64,000 nt of DNA, taken from Micromonospora lupini str. Lupac 08 (lineage in GTDB: Bacteria; Actinomycetota; Actinomycetes; Mycobacteriales; Micromonosporaceae). The translations under genes and the position numbers were made by a program. Below the pieces are notes generated by a model. It did no database searches and had not been told where the DNA came from. It saw nothing but the letters and a program-made list of their open reading frames with translations. Below, piece by piece: positions 1 through 8,630 of the stretch. The stretch lies in contig NZ_HF570108.1 of assembly GCF_000297395.2 (NCBI RefSeq), positions 609,843 to 673,842 of the forward strand, written 5' to 3'. The number at the start of each line of letters is the position of its first letter. Position 1 is the first letter of the stretch.

Positions 1-16
1 TCAGGCACGGTCTCTC

Positions 17-97
17 CGCGTCCTTTGCTCTGCTTCAACCGGCGCACCGGTTGGGGCGCCTTTTTGTTGCGTCCGTTGAAGCAGAGCAAAGGACGCG
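17..97. repeat. 23-bp perfect inverted repeat enclosing a terminator-like hairpin
   Basis: The arms at 17-39 and 75-97 are exact reverse complements (23 of 23), separated by 35 bases. The spacer carries its own hairpin and a T5 run. A stem this long with an asymmetric loop is more than a simple terminator needs. It may be a member of a dispersed palindromic repeat family or a double terminator behind a gene that lies outside the window. Its identity is not established. Confidence 0.7.
41..65 (+). terminator. intrinsic terminator inside the inverted repeat
   Basis: GGCGC (41-45) can pair with GCGCC (56-60), directly followed by TTTTT (61-65). The alternative stem AACCGG/CCGGTT (37-42/47-52) overlaps it, so two structures compete. 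It would end plus-strand transcription arriving from outside the window, isolating the kdp operon downstream. Confidence 0.5.
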
Positions 98-183
98 CAA
101 CTGGCCCCCGACCCCCGGACGAACCGTGGGGTCTGTGCCGTATTTCACCTGTTCAGTGGGCCTGTGTGAAAACCGCGTCAAGA

Positions 184-286
184 AAAGGTTCGCCGCCGTC
201 ATGGTCGCGTTATGACCCCTGCCGTCCGGCGGGTGGTGGGGCTTTGATTGCCCGGCGCGACCGGAAGGCGGTCGCGACGAACCTTT
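184..286 (+). promoter_or_regulatory. structured leader upstream of kdp, possible riboswitch
   Basis: A nine-base closing stem pairs 184-192 with 278-286 exactly. It encloses at least two further hairpins: GTCAT/ATGAC (198-202/212-216) and GCGACCG/CGGTCGC with a five-base loop (257-263/269-275). The element ends about 5 bases before the AAGAGGAG ribosome site of the first small ORF. This multibranched fold just ahead of the start is typical of a cis-acting RNA. Potassium transport genes in several phyla are controlled by c-di-AMP riboswitches, but I could not confirm that consensus here, so the class stays open. Confidence 0.45.
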
Positions 287-304
287 CCGGTAAGAGGAGT
301 CAGC

Positions 305-388
305 GTGTCTGACGTGGTGTTCGTGGTCCTCACGGTGGCGCTGTTCGCAGTGCTCGCCCTGGTGGTCCGGGCGGTGGAGAAGCTGTGA
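305..388 (+). CDS. 27-residue single-helix membrane peptide preceding kdpF
   Basis: GTG start after a clear AAGAGGAG ribosome site at 292-299. The peptide is almost wholly hydrophobic ([18 protein letters not shown]) and ends in a short charged tail RAVEKL, so it should be one transmembrane helix. Its stop overlaps the kdpF start by four bases (GTGA), which implies translational coupling and co-expression with the Kdp complex. KdpF itself is a small single-helix stabiliser of KdpFABC, so this could be a second, KdpF-like accessory subunit. That role is inferred from position only. Too short for most gene callers; the strong ribosome site and the overlap support it being real. Confidence 0.55.
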   Translation: MSDVVFVVLTVALFAVLALVVRAVEKL

Positions 389-474
389 ACGCGGTAAACG
401 CCGTCGGTCTGGTGCTCGCGGTCGTCCTGGGCGCGTTCCTGGTGTTCGCCCTGCTGTTTCCGGAGCGCTTCTGA
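385..474 (+). CDS. kdpF: KdpF, small stabilising subunit of the K+-transporting ATPase
   Basis: A 29-residue peptide with one hydrophobic helix ([19 protein letters not shown]) and the ending FPERF, which is characteristic of actinobacterial KdpF. In E. coli KdpF is a lipid-like stabiliser of the KdpABC complex in the membrane. It starts with GTG overlapping the stop of the preceding mini-ORF, and its TGA overlaps the kdpA ATG (TGATG), placing it firmly in the kdp operon. Below the length cutoff of many gene finders. Confidence 0.85.
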   Translation: MNAVNAVGLVLAVVLGAFLVFALLFPERF

Positions 475-2129
475 TGACCATGACGACAGCGGGCGTCATC
501 TTCATCGTGACGCTGGTGGCGGCCCTCGTCGCCGTCTACAGGCCGTTCGGCGACTACATGTTCCGGGCGGTCTCCGGAACGAAGCAGTCGCTGGCCGAGC
601 GGGGGGTCTACCGGCTGGTCGGGGTCAATCCGGCCGCCGAGCAGACCTGGGGCGTGTACGCCCGCAGCGTGCTGGCGTTCTCCGCGGTCTCGATCCTGTT
701 CCTGTACCTGTTCCAGCGGGTGCAGAACCACCTGTGGCTGTCGCTGGGCTTCGACCCGGTGGTGCCGCACGGCGCCTGGAACACGGCCGTGTCGTTCGTG
801 ACCAACACCAACTGGCAGTCGTACTCGGGTGAGTCGACGATGGGCCACCTGGTGCAGATGGCCGGCCTGGCCGTGCAGAACTTCGTCTCGGCGGCGGTCG
901 GCATCGCGGTGGCGGTGGCGCTGGTCCGCGGGTTCGCCCGCAGCCGCACCGGGCAGCTCGGCAACTTCTGGGTCGACCTGACCCGGATCACGCTGCGGAT
1001 CCTGCTGCCGATCGCGGTGCTCGGCGCCATCGCGCTGATGATCGGCGGGGTGGTGCAGAACCTCTCCGCCGGCACCGACGTGAGCACCCTTACCGGCGGC
1101 GCCCAGACCGTCACCGGCGGCCCGGTCGCCAGCCAGGAAGTGATCAAGGAGCTGGGCACCAACGGTGGCGGCTTCTACAACGTCAACAGCGCCCACCCGT
1201 TCGAGAACCCCACCACCTGGACGAACTGGCTGGAGATCTTCCTGATCCTGCTGATCCCGTTCAGCCTGCCCCGGGTCTTCGGCCGGATGGTCGGGCAGAA
1301 CCGGCAGGGCTACGCCATCGCGGCGGTGATGGGCATCCTCGCGTTCGCGAGCGTCGCCCTCACCAACGTCTTCGAGCTGGCCGGCCACGGCACGGTGCCG
1401 CAGGCGGTCGGTGCGGCGATGGAGGGCAAGGAGGTGCGGTTCGACGTGTCGAACTCGGCCACCTTCGCCGCCGCCACCACGCTCACCTCGACCGGCGCGG
1501 TGAACTCGTTCCACGACTCGTTCACCTCGCTCGGCGGCATGATGACGATGGTCAACATGATGCTCGGCGAGGTGGCGCCCGGCGGCACCGGTTCCGGCCT
1601 CTACGGTCTGCTGATCCTCGCCGTGATCACGGTGTTCATCGCCGGGCTCATGGTCGGCCGCACCCCCGAGTACCTGGGCAAGAAGATTGGGTCACGGGAG
1701 ATCAAGTTCGCCTCGCTGTACTTCCTGATCACACCGATCCTGGTGCTCGTCGGTACGGCGGCGGCGTTCGCCACCGGCAACAACTCCACAGCGCTAAACG
1801 TCGGCCCACACGGCCTCTCCGAGGTCCTGTACGCGTTCACCTCGGCCAGCAACAACAACGGCTCCGCCTTCGCCGGCATCACTGTCAACACCACCTGGTG
1901 GGACACCGCGCTCGGGCTGTGCATGCTGCTGGGCCGGTTCCTGCCGCTCATCTTCGTGCTCGCGCTCGCCGGCTCGCTGGCCCGCCAGGCACCCACCCCC
2001 GCCTCCGAGGGCACCCTGCCGACCCACCGACCGCTGTTCATCGGCATGGTCGTCGGCGTCACGGTGGTCCTCGTCGCGCTGACCTTCCTGCCCGCGCTCG
2101 CGCTCGGCCCGCTGGCAGAGGGGCTCTGA
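474..2129 (+). CDS. kdpA: KdpA, potassium-binding channel subunit of Kdp ATPase
   Basis: 551 residues, the usual KdpA length. KdpA is the membrane subunit that selects K+ and resembles K+ channels. About ten hydrophobic segments are visible. Filter-like loops include TNTNWQS (from residue 110) and GTNGGGF (from residue 228), with a further [11 protein letters not shown] loop near residue 460, as expected for the pore signatures of the family. The ATG overlaps the kdpF stop, and the gene ends about 20 bases before kdpB. It works with KdpB (ATP hydrolysis), KdpC and KdpF to take up K+ at low external concentration. Expression should respond to KdpDE encoded downstream and perhaps to the structured leader. 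Confidence 0.97.
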   Translation: MTMTTAGVIFIVTLVAALVAVYRPFGDYMFRAVSGTKQSLAERGVYRLVGVNPAAEQTWGVYARSVLAFSAVSILFLYLFQRVQNHLWLSLGFDPVVPHGAWNTAVSFVTNTNWQSYSGESTMGHLVQMAGLAVQNFVSAAVGIAVAVALVRGFARSRTGQLGNFWVDLTRITLRILLPIAVLGAIALMIGGVVQNLSAGTDVSTLTGGAQTVTGGPVASQEVIKELGTNGGGFYNVNSAHPFENPTTWTNWLEIFLILLIPFSLPRVFGRMVGQNRQGYAIAAVMGILAFASVALTNVFELAGHGTVPQAVGAAMEGKEVRFDVSNSATFAAATTLTSTGAVNSFHDSFTSLGGMMTMVNMMLGEVAPGGTGSGLYGLLILAVITVFIAGLMVGRTPEYLGKKIGSREIKFASLYFLITPILVLVGTAAAFATGNNSTALNVGPHGLSEVLYAFTSASNNNGSAFAGITVNTTWWDTALGLCMLLGRFLPLIFVLALAGSLARQAPTPASEGTLPTHRPLFIGMVVGVTVVLVALTFLPALALGPLAEGL

Positions 2130-2149
2130 CCACCATGAGGAACGAGGAC

Positions 2150-4345
2150 ATGTCCGTCACGTCCGCCCCGACAGAGCAGCTCCCCGGCACTCCGGCGACC
2201 CAGGGCAACCGGGTCGGCGGGGGCCTGCTCGACCCCCAGCAGCTCATCCGGTCCCTGCCGGACGCCGTACGCAAGCTCAACCCCACCACACTGTGGCGCA
2301 ACCCGGTGATGCTGATCGTGGAGATCGGCGCCGCCTTCACCACGGTCCTGGCGGTGACCGACCCGTCGGTGTTCGCCTGGGCGATCACCATCTGGCTCTG
2401 GCTGACCGTGATCTTCGCCAACCTGGCCGAGGCGGTCGCCGAGGGCCGGGGCAAGGCGCAGGCCGCCGCCCTGCGGCAGGCCAAGCGGGACACCATCGCC
2501 ACCCGGCTGGTCGACTGGAAGCCGGGCGCGCGGGCCAACACCTACCGCGACGAGGCGGTGCCCGCGCCGGAGCTGCGTCAGGGCGACGTCGTGCTGGTCG
2601 AGGCGGGCGGCATCATCCCCGGCGACGGCGACATCGTCGAGGGCATCGCCAGCGTCGACGAGTCGGCCATCACCGGCGAGTCGGCCCCGGTCATCCGCGA
2701 GTCCGGTGGGGACCGCAGCGCGGTCACCGGCGGCACGAAGGTGCTCTCCGACCGGATCATCGTGCAGATCACCCAGAAGCCGGGGGAGAGCTTCATCGAC
2801 CGGATGATCGCCCTGGTCGAGGGCGCCAACCGGCAGAAGACGCCGAACGAGATCGCGCTGAACATCCTGCTCGCCGCGCTCACTGTCATCTTCCTGCTGG
2901 CCGTGGTCACCCTCCAGCCGCTGGCGATCTTCTCGAAGGCGTACCAGGCTGCCGCACCGGACAGCGGCGCGATCACCGGTTCCGGTGTCACGGGTGTCGT
3001 GCTGGTCTCGCTGCTGGTCTGCCTGATCCCCACCACCATCGGCGCGCTGCTCTCCGCCATCGGCATCGCCGGCATGGACCGGCTCGTGCAGCGCAACGTG
3101 CTCGCCATGAGCGGCCGGGCCGTCGAGGCGGCCGGTGACGTCAACACTCTGCTGCTGGACAAGACCGGCACCATCACGCTTGGCAACCGGCAGGCCGCCG
3201 AGTTCGTACCGGTCGAGGGGGTCGACACCGCGACGCTTGCCGACGCCGCGCAGCTGTCCAGCCTGGCCGACGAGACCCCGGAGGGGCGGTCGGTCGTCGT
3301 CCTGGCGAAGAACGAGTTCGGGCTGCGCGAGCGCGAGCCCGGCGTGATGCCGCACGCCACCTTCGTGCCGTTCACCGCGCAGACCCGCATGAGCGGCGTC
3401 GACCTGACCCCGGACGCCAGCGTCGACGGCGGCGCGGTGGGCACGGCCCGCCGGGTCCGCAAGGGCGCCGCCGCCGCGGTGATGAAGTGGGTACGCGAGA
3501 ACGGCGGCCACCCGACCGAGCAGGTCGGCGAGATCGTGGACGCGATCAGCGGCACCGGCGGCACGCCGCTGGTGGTCGCCGAGCACGTCGACGGTGAGCC
3601 CGCCCGTGCCCTGGGCGTCATCCACCTCAAGGACGTCGTCAAGTCCGGCATGCGCGAGCGGTTCGACGAGATGCGCCGGATGGGCATCCGGACCGTGATG
3701 ATCACCGGTGACAACCCGCGTACCGCGAAGGCGATCGCCGACGAGGCCGGGGTGGACGACTTCCTGGCCGAGGCGACGCCGGAGGACAAGCTCGCGCTGA
3801 TCAAGCGGGAGCAGGAGGGCGGTCGGCTGGTCGCGATGACAGGTGACGGCACCAACGACGCGCCGGCGCTCGCCCAGGCCGACGTCGGGGTGGCCATGAA
3901 CACCGGTACGTCGGCCGCCAAGGAGGCCGGCAACATGGTCGACCTCGACTCCGACCCGACCAAGCTGATCGAGATCGTGGAGATCGGCAAGCAGTTGCTG
4001 ATCACCCGTGGCGCGCTGACCACCTTCAGCATCGCCAACGACATCGCGAAGTACTTCGCGATCATCCCGGCCATGTTCGCCGGCCTCTACCCCAGCCTGG
4101 ACGCGCTGAACGTCATGCGGCTGGCCAGCCCGGAATCGGCGATCCTGTCCGCCGTCATCTTCAACGCCCTGGTGATCATCGCGCTGATCCCGCTCGCCCT
4201 GCGCGGCGTGCGGTACCGGCCGGCCGCCGCGTCGAAGCTGCTCAGCCGCAACCTGCTGGTCTACGGACTGGGCGGCATCATCGTGCCGTTCATCGGGATC
4301 AAGCTCATCGACCTGCTCATCCAGTTCATCCCGGGGATTTCGTGA
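2150..4345 (+). CDS. kdpB: KdpB, P-type ATPase subunit of K+ transporter
   Basis: 731 residues from the ATG at 2150, which follows AGGAACGAGG; the ATG at 2135 is an in-frame alternative. The P-type ATPase landmarks are all present: TGES in the actuator domain, the phosphorylation motif DKTGT with Asp337, the TGDNPRT and [11 protein letters not shown] hinge motifs, and a C-terminal membrane bundle. The family hydrolyses ATP through the phospho-Asp intermediate and drives K+ entry through KdpA. The gene overlaps kdpC (TGATG at 4343-4347). No missing key residue was seen. Confidence 0.97.
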   Translation: MSVTSAPTEQLPGTPATQGNRVGGGLLDPQQLIRSLPDAVRKLNPTTLWRNPVMLIVEIGAAFTTVLAVTDPSVFAWAITIWLWLTVIFANLAEAVAEGRGKAQAAALRQAKRDTIATRLVDWKPGARANTYRDEAVPAPELRQGDVVLVEAGGIIPGDGDIVEGIASVDESAITGESAPVIRESGGDRSAVTGGTKVLSDRIIVQITQKPGESFIDRMIALVEGANRQKTPNEIALNILLAALTVIFLLAVVTLQPLAIFSKAYQAAAPDSGAITGSGVTGVVLVSLLVCLIPTTIGALLSAIGIAGMDRLVQRNVLAMSGRAVEAAGDVNTLLLDKTGTITLGNRQAAEFVPVEGVDTATLADAAQLSSLADETPEGRSVVVLAKNEFGLREREPGVMPHATFVPFTAQTRMSGVDLTPDASVDGGAVGTARRVRKGAAAAVMKWVRENGGHPTEQVGEIVDAISGTGGTPLVVAEHVDGEPARALGVIHLKDVVKSGMRERFDEMRRMGIRTVMITGDNPRTAKAIADEAGVDDFLAEATPEDKLALIKREQEGGRLVAMTGDGTNDAPALAQADVGVAMNTGTSAAKEAGNMVDLDSDPTKLIEIVEIGKQLLITRGALTTFSIANDIAKYFAIIPAMFAGLYPSLDALNVMRLASPESAILSAVIFNALVIIALIPLALRGVRYRPAAASKLLSRNLLVYGLGGIIVPFIGIKLIDLLIQFIPGIS

Positions 4346-5226
4346 TGCGTCTACCCACCTGGATCGCCCAACACCTCGCCGCCCTGCGCGCCCTGCTCGT
4401 CTTCACGGTGCTGCTCGGGCTGGTCTACCCGCTGGCCCTGGTCGCAATCGGTCACCTGCCCGGCCTCCACCACCGGGCCGACGGCTCGCTGATCACCTCG
4501 GGCGGGACGACAGTCGGCAGCGCGCTCATCGGCCAGTCCTTCACCGACGCGGACGGCAACCCCGTCGCCCGCTACTTCCAGTCCCGACCGTCCGCCGCCG
4601 GCGACGGCTACGACCCGACGTCCACCTCGGCCAGCAACCTCGGCCCGGAGAGCGTCGTCGACACCCTGGCCACCGACCCGGAGGAGGCCAGCGAGAGCCT
4701 GCTGACCCAGGTCTGCGGGCGCAGCAAGGCCATCGGCGAACTCGACGGCGTCGACGGCCGGCGCCCCTTCTGCACCGACGACGGGGTGGGCGCCGTGCTC
4801 GCGGTCTTCCGCGCTGACGGTCTGACCGGCCGGGTCACCCGGGTGGTGAGCGTCAACCAGGTCGCCCCGGCCACCCCGTTCGTGTCCTCGTACCAGGGGG
4901 TGCCGGTGGAGCTGGCCCAGCCCGGCGAGGACTACGTGGCCGCCGGCGGGGTGGTCACCCCGATCCGGGGTGACGCGCCCGCCGAGCCGGCCGTGCCCGC
5001 CGACGCGGTCACCGCCAGCGGCAGCGGCCTCGACCCGCAGATCAGCCCGGCGTACGCCGAGTTGCAGGTGAACCGGGTCGCGCGCGAGCGCGGCGCGGAC
5101 CCGGCGGCGGTCCGCAGGCTGGTCGAGGAGCACACCGACGGGCGGGGGCTCGGCTTCCTGGGTGCGCCCGGGGTCAACGTGCTGGAGCTCAATCTCGCGC
5201 TCGACAGGCAGTTCGCCGCACGCTGA
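4345..5226 (+). CDS. kdpC: KdpC, K+-transporting ATPase C subunit with an inserted segment
   Basis: 293 residues, against about 190 in E. coli KdpC. It begins with one membrane helix (LRALLVFTVLLGLVYPLALV), followed by the family motifs SALIGQSF, ARYFQSRPSA and, at the C terminus, TASGSGLDPQISP and NVLELNLALD. Between about residues 100 and 220 lies an extra segment of roughly 90 residues. It has two cysteines (TQVCGR, PFCTDD) and a compact mixed sequence with no family assignment from me. KdpC is thought to increase K+/ATP affinity of the complex. Start overlaps the kdpB stop; the GTG three bases upstream is an alternative. A strong hairpin follows the gene. Confidence 0.95.
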   Translation: MRLPTWIAQHLAALRALLVFTVLLGLVYPLALVAIGHLPGLHHRADGSLITSGGTTVGSALIGQSFTDADGNPVARYFQSRPSAAGDGYDPTSTSASNLGPESVVDTLATDPEEASESLLTQVCGRSKAIGELDGVDGRRPFCTDDGVGAVLAVFRADGLTGRVTRVVSVNQVAPATPFVSSYQGVPVELAQPGEDYVAAGGVVTPIRGDAPAEPAVPADAVTASGSGLDPQISPAYAELQVNRVARERGADPAAVRRLVEEHTDGRGLGFLGAPGVNVLELNLALDRQFAAR

Positions 5227-5234
5227 GCGCACCC

Positions 5235-5271
5235 CGGGCGGGGCCGTGCCGACCGGGCGCGGCCCCGCCCG
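5235..5271 (+). terminator. 12-bp hairpin between kdpC and kdpD
   Basis: CGGGCGGGGCCG (5235-5246) pairs perfectly with CGGCCCCGCCCG (5260-5271), with a 13-base loop and no T-run. Such strong GC stems act as terminators or attenuators in high-GC actinobacteria. It could lower kdpDE expression relative to the transporter genes. The kdpD GTG lies 26 bases downstream with AGGGAGGA before it. Confidence 0.55.
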
Positions 5272-5297
5272 ACGATCTGACCAGGGAGGATGGTCCC

Positions 5298-7850
5298 GTG
5301 CCACGCGGAGAACTGCGCATCTATCTCGGGGCCGCCCCCGGCGTCGGCAAGACGTACGCCATGTTGGAGGAGGCCCAGCGGCGGGCCGCGCGCGGCACCG
5401 ACGTGGTGATCGGCTTCGTGGAGACCCACGGCCGCCCGCACACGGCAGCGATGCTCGGCGACCTGGAGCAGGTGCCCCGCCGCGCGATGACCTACCGGGG
5501 CGCCGAGTTCACCGAGATGGACGTGGACGCGGTGCTGGCCCGCCGGCCGGAGATCGCCGTGGTCGACGAGCTGGCACACACGAACGTGCCCGGCTCCCGC
5601 CACGACAAGCGTTGGCAGGACGTCCAGGAGCTGCTCGACGCGGGGATCGACGTGCTGTCCACGGTAAACGTGCAGCACCTGGAGTCGGTGAACGACGTCG
5701 TCGCGCAGATCACCGGCACCACCCAGCGGGAGACCGTGCCCGACGAGATCGTCCGTGCCGCCGAGCAGGTCGAGCTTGTCGACATGACCCCGGAGGCGCT
5801 GCGCCGCCGGATGGCGCACGGCAACATCTACCGACCCGACAAGATCGACGCGGCGCTGGGCAACTACTTCCGGGTCGGCAACCTCACCGCGCTGCGCGAA
5901 CTGGCGCTGCTCTGGCTTGCCGACAAGGTCGACGAGCAGCTCGAGGTGTATCGCAGCCAGCAGGGCATCGCCGCCACCTGGGAGGCCCGGGAACGCGTCG
6001 TGGTGGCGTTGACCGGTGGCCCGGAGGGCGAGACGCTGATCCGCCGGGCGGCCCGGGTCGCGGCCCGCAGCAAGGGCGCCGACCTGCTCGCCGTGCACGT
6101 GGCCCGCAGCGACGGCCTGGCCGGCGCGGACCCGGCCCAACTGGCCCGCCAGCGGGTGCTCGTGGAGAGCCTGGGCGGCACGTACCACCAGGTGCTCGGC
6201 ACCGACGTGCCGGCCGCGCTGCTCGACTTCGCGCAGGGCGTGAACGCCACCCAGTTGGTGCTCGGGGCGAGCCGGCGGGGCCGCCTCGCGCAGATCTTCG
6301 CCCGGGGCGTCGGGGTGACCACCACCGCGCTCTCCGGCTCGATCGACGTGCACCTCGTCAGCCACCGACAGGCCGGCAAGGGACGCCGGGCGGCGGCCGT
6401 GCCGGCGGCGCTGTCCCGACGTCGACGGCTGCTCGGCTTCGGCCTGGCGGTGCTGGGCATGCCGCTGCTCACGCTGCTGCTGAAGGCCCTGCCCGACCTG
6501 ACGCTCACCAACGACATCCTGCTGTTCCTCGCCGGGGTCGTCGGGGTGGCGCTTGTCGGCGGCGTGTGGCCGGCGTTGCTCGCCGCGCTCGGCGGGTCGC
6601 TGCTGCTGAACTGGTTCTTCACCCCGCCGTACCGCACGCTTACCATCGCCGAGGGGGACAACCTGCTCGCCCTGGCCGTCTTCGTCGCGGTGGCGCTGGC
6701 GGTGAGCTGGATCGTCGACGTGGCCGCCCGGCGTACTCGGGAGGCCGCGCGGGCCGCCGCCGACGCGCAGACCCTCGCCGCCGTCGCCGGTGGCGTGCTG
6801 CGTGGCGAACGCCCGCTGCCCGCCCTGCTGGACCAGCTCCGGGAGACCTTCGGGCTGCGCGCCGTGAGCGTGCTGGAGCTGGCCGAGGAGGCCGGCGGCC
6901 GCCCCGAGCGCGCCCGCGAGGAGCACGCCTGGTGCGTCGTGGCAAGCGTCGGCGAGCAGCCGGCCTGCACGCCCGACGGCGGCGAGACGGCGGTACCCGT
7001 CGACGACCGGATCACCGTCGTGCTCAGCGGCCGGCGTCTGGAGGCGGCCGACCGGCGGATCGTCGAGGCGTTCGCCGCCCAGGCCGCCGTCGCCCTGCGC
7101 CAGGAACGGCTCGCCGAGGAGGCCGCCACCGCCCGGCCCCTCGCCGCCGCCGACCGGATGCGCACGGCGCTGCTCGCCGCGGTCAGCCACGACCTGCGTA
7201 CGCCGCTGGCCTCGGCGAAGGCGGCGGTGACCAGCCTGCGCAGCCACGACATCGAGTTCGACGAGGCCGACCGGGAGGAGTTGCTGGAGACCGCCGAGGA
7301 GTCGCTGGACCGGCTCGCCCGGCTGGTCGGCAACCTGCTGGACATGAGCCGCCTCCAGGCGGGCGTCCTGGGCATCTCGGCGACGGCGATCGGCCTGGAG
7401 GACGCCGTACCCCTGGCGTTGGACGAACTTGGCCCGGCGGCCGCGACTGTCGGCACGGACATCCCGGCGGACCTGCCGGCCGCGACCGCCGACCCGGGGC
7501 TACTGGAGCGGGTGCTGGTGAACGTCATCGCCAACGCGCTGCGCTACAGCCCGCCCGACCAGCCGCCCACCGTCACCGCGAGCGCGCACGCCGGTCAGGT
7601 GGAGCTGCGGATCATCGACCGGGGGCCGGGCATCCCGGAGGACCAGTGGGAGCACGTCTTCCTGCCGTTCCAACGCCTCGGCGACCGGGACAACCAGACC
7701 GGCGTCGGTCTCGGGCTCGCCCTGTCCCGGGGGTTGGCCGAGGCGATGGGTGGCAGCATCACCCCCGAGACCACCCCCGGCGGTGGGCTCACCATGGTGC
7801 TGCGGTTGCCAGCCGCCGCGCAGACCAGCCCGGAGGAGCCGCAGGAATGA
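5298..7850 (+). CDS. kdpD: KdpD, K+/turgor sensor histidine kinase
   Basis: 850 residues with the full KdpD order: an N-terminal KdpD domain with the Walker A motif GAAPGVGKT (residues 11-19) and the DELAHTNVPGS motif, then a universal-stress-protein-like region (about 225-350). Four close membrane helices (about 375-485) follow, then a GAF-like region, a HisKA domain with the phospho-acceptor in SHDLRTPL (His631) and a HATPase domain with NVIANALRYSPP and GVGLGLALSRG. KdpD autophosphorylates under K+ limitation and passes phosphate to KdpE. Known regulators of this family include c-di-AMP binding to the USP domain in other species. GTG start after AGGGAGGA; ATGA overlap with kdpE. Confidence 0.97.
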   Translation: MPRGELRIYLGAAPGVGKTYAMLEEAQRRAARGTDVVIGFVETHGRPHTAAMLGDLEQVPRRAMTYRGAEFTEMDVDAVLARRPEIAVVDELAHTNVPGSRHDKRWQDVQELLDAGIDVLSTVNVQHLESVNDVVAQITGTTQRETVPDEIVRAAEQVELVDMTPEALRRRMAHGNIYRPDKIDAALGNYFRVGNLTALRELALLWLADKVDEQLEVYRSQQGIAATWEARERVVVALTGGPEGETLIRRAARVAARSKGADLLAVHVARSDGLAGADPAQLARQRVLVESLGGTYHQVLGTDVPAALLDFAQGVNATQLVLGASRRGRLAQIFARGVGVTTTALSGSIDVHLVSHRQAGKGRRAAAVPAALSRRRRLLGFGLAVLGMPLLTLLLKALPDLTLTNDILLFLAGVVGVALVGGVWPALLAALGGSLLLNWFFTPPYRTLTIAEGDNLLALAVFVAVALAVSWIVDVAARRTREAARAAADAQTLAAVAGGVLRGERPLPALLDQLRETFGLRAVSVLELAEEAGGRPERAREEHAWCVVASVGEQPACTPDGGETAVPVDDRITVVLSGRRLEAADRRIVEAFAAQAAVALRQERLAEEAATARPLAAADRMRTALLAAVSHDLRTPLASAKAAVTSLRSHDIEFDEADREELLETAEESLDRLARLVGNLLDMSRLQAGVLGISATAIGLEDAVPLALDELGPAAATVGTDIPADLPAATADPGLLERVLVNVIANALRYSPPDQPPTVTASAHAGQVELRIIDRGPGIPEDQWEHVFLPFQRLGDRDNQTGVGLGLALSRGLAEAMGGSITPETTPGGGLTMVLRLPAAAQTSPEEPQE

Positions 7851-8527
7851 CGCGCATCCTGGTCGTCGACGACGAACCGCAGATCCTGCGCGCCCTGCGG
7901 ATCAACCTGCGCGCCCGCCGGTACGAGGTGGACGTCGCCGCCACCGGGGCCGCTGCGTTGAAGGCCGCCGCCAGCCACCCGCCCGACCTCGTGGTACTGG
8001 ACCTCGGCCTGCCCGACATCGACGGCGTGGAGGTGATCCGTGGTCTGCGCGGGTGGACCGCCGTGCCGATCATCGTGCTCTCCGGCCGGGCCGGCAGCGA
8101 GGACAAGGTCGCGGCGCTCGATGCGGGTGCGGACGACTACGTCACCAAGCCGTTCGGGGTGGAGGAGCTGCTGGCCCGCATCCGCGCGGTGACCCGGCGG
8201 CTCGGCACGCCCAGCGAGGCCGTGCCGGCGCTGCGGATCGGCCGGCACACCGTCGACCTGGCCGACCACCGCGTGTGGCGCGACGACGAGACCGAGGTCA
8301 AGCTGACCCCCATCCAGTGGAGCGTGCTGGAGAAGCTGCTGCGGCACCCCGGCAAGCTGGTCAGCCAGCGCCAGCTCCTGCAGGACGTGTGGGGACCGGA
8401 GTACCAGAACGAGACGAACTACCTGCGGCAGTACCTGGCCCAGCTGCGACGCAAGCTGGAGGACGACCCGGCCCGCCCCCGCCACCTCATCACCGAGCCG
8501 GGAATGGGCTACCGCTACCGGCCCTGA
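7847..8527 (+). CDS. kdpE: KdpE, OmpR-family response regulator
   Basis: 226 residues. The receiver domain has acidic Asp8/Asp9, the phosphorylation site Asp52 in LVVLDLGLPD, and the conserved Lys in YVTKPFG. The C-terminal winged helix (VKLTPIQWSVLEKLLRHPGKLVSQRQLL to GYRYRP) is typical of OmpR/KdpE DNA binding. Its ATG overlaps the kdpD stop by four bases, so sensor and regulator are co-translated. It should activate kdpFABC. Confidence 0.97.
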   Translation: MTRILVVDDEPQILRALRINLRARRYEVDVAATGAAALKAAASHPPDLVVLDLGLPDIDGVEVIRGLRGWTAVPIIVLSGRAGSEDKVAALDAGADDYVTKPFGVEELLARIRAVTRRLGTPSEAVPALRIGRHTVDLADHRVWRDDETEVKLTPIQWSVLEKLLRHPGKLVSQRQLLQDVWGPEYQNETNYLRQYLAQLRRKLEDDPARPRHLITEPGMGYRYRP

Positions 8528-8532
8528 CCCCG

Positions 8533-8566
8533 TTGACACCCGCCTGTGTACATTGAAGAATTTCTT
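8533..8566 (+). promoter_or_regulatory. putative promoter with overlapping palindrome for the FAD oxidoreductase gene
   Basis: TTGACA at 8533-8538 is followed after 17 bases by AAGAAT (8556-8561), a fair -10. The -10 lies within the odd-length perfect palindrome AAGAA-T-TTCTT (8556-8566), a likely repressor site. A similar short palindrome, AAGATATCTT, lies in the galactose locus promoter at 20525-20534; a shared regulator is speculation. Confidence 0.4.
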
Positions 8567-8630
8567 TAGCAGCGGCAGCGGCGTGCTTCTGTAACCGTCC
8601 CCCTCCGGTTACCACCTCGGGAGCCCCGCC

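Noticed and set aside
184..286. Confident call of a c-di-AMP (ydaO) riboswitch
   Set aside because: The fold is convincing but I could not match the conserved loop sequences by eye, so only a structured leader is reported.
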